Program-made: the position numbers and the translations under genes | In this document: piece after piece, positions 13,897 to 14,502 of the stretch | Layout: every line of letters starts with the position of its first letter | Position numbering within the stretch: the first letter of the stretch is position 1 | Notes under the pieces: generated by a model | Seen by the model: the letters and a program-made list of their open reading frames with translations, nothing else | Databases searched by the model: none | Told to the model about the DNA's origin: nothing | Assembly: GCF_037137075.1 (NCBI RefSeq) | Contig: NZ_JBBBNV010000048.1 | Location: 1 to 14,502, forward strand | Origin: JBBBNV01 sp037137075 | GTDB taxonomy: Bacteria; Bacillota; Bacilli; Paenibacillales; NBRC-103111 | Direction: 5' to 3' | DNA length: 14,502 nt

Positions 13897-13925
13897 TTGT
13901 CTGGAAGTTTTGGAAATGTTATTTT
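13897..13925 (+). promoter_or_regulatory. Weak candidate promoter for the small Cys-rich gene
   Basis: TTGTCT (13897-13902), a 17-bp spacer and TATTTT (13920-13925) fit the spacing of a sigma-A promoter, but both boxes are poor. It would give a leader of about 160 nt containing repeat copy B. Confidence 0.25.
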
Positions 13926-13960
13926 TTAGGTCATTTTTTGCCCCGCATGTTCCAATTAAA

Positions 13961-14009
13961 CGTCATGCAGCGAAACACCGCGCGCTGGGAACTGCTCGCG
14001 GTGCGGAAA
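13961..14009 (-). repeat. Dispersed 49-nt repeat, copy B (inverted relative to copy A)
   Basis: Its reverse complement matches 5155-5203 at 46 of 49 bases. CACCGCG (13976-13982) and CGCGGTG (13997-14003) are perfect arms of a hairpin. Of the differences within the stem, one changes a G-T pair of copy A to G-C, and another creates an A/G mismatch. Outside the 49 nt the flanks differ, and no target-site duplication was seen. Confidence 0.85.
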
Positions 14010-14095
14010 AAGCGTGCGCTAGTCCTTCCAAGCATTCACCAGCCCTGCAATTCCTTCATATAATGCATCACCAGAATATAGGAGGATGAGCGGCC

Positions 14096-14314
14096 ATGAG
14101 TAAGAAAGCGGCCAAAAGCAGCAAATTCACCAAAAAGAATACCCCTTCAAACGTAGATAAAAATGCATTTAACATGAAAGTCGTCACATCCGACATTTGT
14201 GACAAATGCCGTAAGTGCAGCCGCGGAATCGTATACCTGGAGCGCATGAGCATTCCCGGTGCCGTCGGCCGCGGTGTCCCCTGTATCCTGACCAAAGGCA
14301 AGGGCTATAAATAA
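14096..14314 (+). CDS. Small basic protein with a CxxCxxC motif, function unknown
   Basis: The product has 72 residues, and GGAGG (14081-14085) lies 10 nt before the ATG. The N-terminus is very Lys/Ser-rich (MSKKAAKSSKFTKKN). The rest contains four Cys: C35, C38 and C41 in ICDKCRKCSRG, and C63 in GVPCILTKGKG. This could bind zinc or an iron-sulphur cluster. No signal peptide or membrane segment is visible. The even composition of the C-terminal half (NAFNMKVVTSDICDKC) looks like a constrained, real protein. It is divergent from the FadR-type regulator and separated from it by 352 bp, so it is probably not part of that pathway. A nucleic-acid-binding role is suggested only by the basic charge and Cys cluster. 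Confidence 0.7.
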   Translation: MSKKAAKSSKFTKKNTPSNVDKNAFNMKVVTSDICDKCRKCSRGIVYLERMSIPGAVGRGVPCILTKGKGYK

Positions 14315-14502
14315 ATCCATAGCAGCGCCCGGCCAACCATAATAAAACCAACCCGGCAAGTCCATCTATCGGGCTTCCGGGTGTGAAACAACTCCTTGAG
14401 CTTGATCTTTGCCCCTTTCTTCGGAGGGCGTCCCCGTCCTTGTTTCTTAGCGGCGGGGAACTCGTAAGCAGTGGCGCTAGCTTTCGCCTTGGTGACCAGA
14501 TC
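14305..14502 (-). pseudogene. 3'-truncated IS4-type transposase fragment (runs off the window)
   Basis: The minus-strand frame is open from the right edge to a TAG at 14307-14305. Its first 39 residues (DLVTKAKASATAYEFPAAKK, then QGRGRPPKKGAKIKLKELF) match the central part of IS4-family DDE transposases as I remember them, including the Gly/Arg/Pro/Lys linker and the KLKELF block. After KELF the expected continuation toward the last catalytic region is missing, and the frame reads through a hairpin into unrelated sequence. The homology therefore ends near 14385, and the C-terminal half, with the later catalytic acid, is absent. The tail also overlaps the end of the small Cys-rich gene on the other strand. 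The N-terminal part may exist to the right of the window. Confidence 0.7.
14351..14382. terminator. Hairpin at the junction between the small Cys-rich gene and the transposase fragment
   Basis: ACCCGG (14351-14356) pairs with CCGGGT (14377-14382), and AAG (14358-14360) with CTT (14374-14376), with one bulged base. On the minus strand it is followed by TGGTTTTATT, a modest U-tract. On the plus strand no T-run follows, and the transposase homology begins within a few bases. It may be the terminator of the Cys-rich gene with its T-tract lost to the insertion, or a minus-strand terminator. Confidence 0.4.

Larger units (their letters stand above)
13744..14095. other. Divergent control region between the regulator and the small Cys-rich gene
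   Basis: This stretch of 352 bp has no supported gene. Toward the minus strand it holds a strong promoter (13864-13892), an AT-rich leader with a small hairpin (13816-13830) and a palindromic operator candidate (13768-13785). Toward the plus strand it holds a weak promoter candidate (13897-13925), copy B of the dispersed repeat and the ribosome binding site for the gene at 14096. An open frame from 13886 has no ribosome binding site and crosses these elements. Confidence 0.7.

Noticed and set aside
13886..14089. Plus-strand ORF of 67 codons in the divergent control region
   Set aside because: It has no ribosome binding site, overlaps promoter boxes and repeat copy B, and its composition changes abruptly with the DNA.
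1..14502. CRISPR array, tRNA, rRNA or riboswitch
   Set aside because: I saw no regularly spaced repeats, no tRNA-like cloverleaf and no conserved rRNA or riboswitch motif when reading both strands. Subtle structured RNAs could be missed by eye.

Overview
The window looks like a piece of a Bacillales chromosome, most likely Paenibacillus or a close relative. The signs are strong AGGAGG-type ribosome binding sites, some TTG/GTG starts, a clean sigma-A-type promoter, intrinsic terminators with U-tracts, a lipoprotein substrate-binding protein, and GC-rich genes separated by AT-rich control regions. This placement comes from style and protein families, not from a search.

Layout. Positions 1-165 hold the tail of an unidentified ORF cut by the window edge. 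Positions 340-780 hold a small minus-strand gene (possible SH3/Sm-like N-terminus, Pro/Gly-rich tail) with its own terminator. Next is a divergent pair: a WYL-domain regulator (minus, 856-1806) and an NADP-type short-chain dehydrogenase (plus, 1961-2854), with a perfect small palindrome between them. The dehydrogenase ends in its own terminator. A second, bidirectional terminator (2991-3034) separates it from the converging cluster.

From 13743 down to 3046 ten genes run on the minus strand in this order: FadR/GntR-type regulator, M20D N-acyl-amino-acid amidohydrolase, oligopeptide-type binding lipoprotein, two permeases, two ATPases, a nitrilase/omega-amidase-like hydrolase, a creatininase-family amidohydrolase, and a PLP-dependent Cys/Met gamma-lyase-like enzyme. 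A good promoter (-35/-10 at 13892-13864) and an 18-bp perfect palindrome lie in front of the regulator. I read this as an import-and-dismantle pathway. An Opp-type ABC importer brings in an acylated or amide-containing amino-acid-like compound, three amide hydrolases of unrelated folds cut it, and the PLP enzyme releases a thiol or ammonia from a sulphur amino acid. The substrate cannot be read from sequence.

The least expected signal is a 49-nt repeat present twice in opposite orientation, at 5155-5203 and 13961-14009 (46 of 49 bases identical by eye). Each copy can fold into a GC-rich hairpin. The copies lie in the only two gene-free stretches longer than 300 bp and bracket an 8.8-kb block from the nitrilase gene to the regulator. 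A degenerate third copy lies at 5233-5259.

The right end carries a small Cys-rich plus-strand gene (14096-14314) and a 3'-truncated IS4-type transposase fragment that runs off the window.
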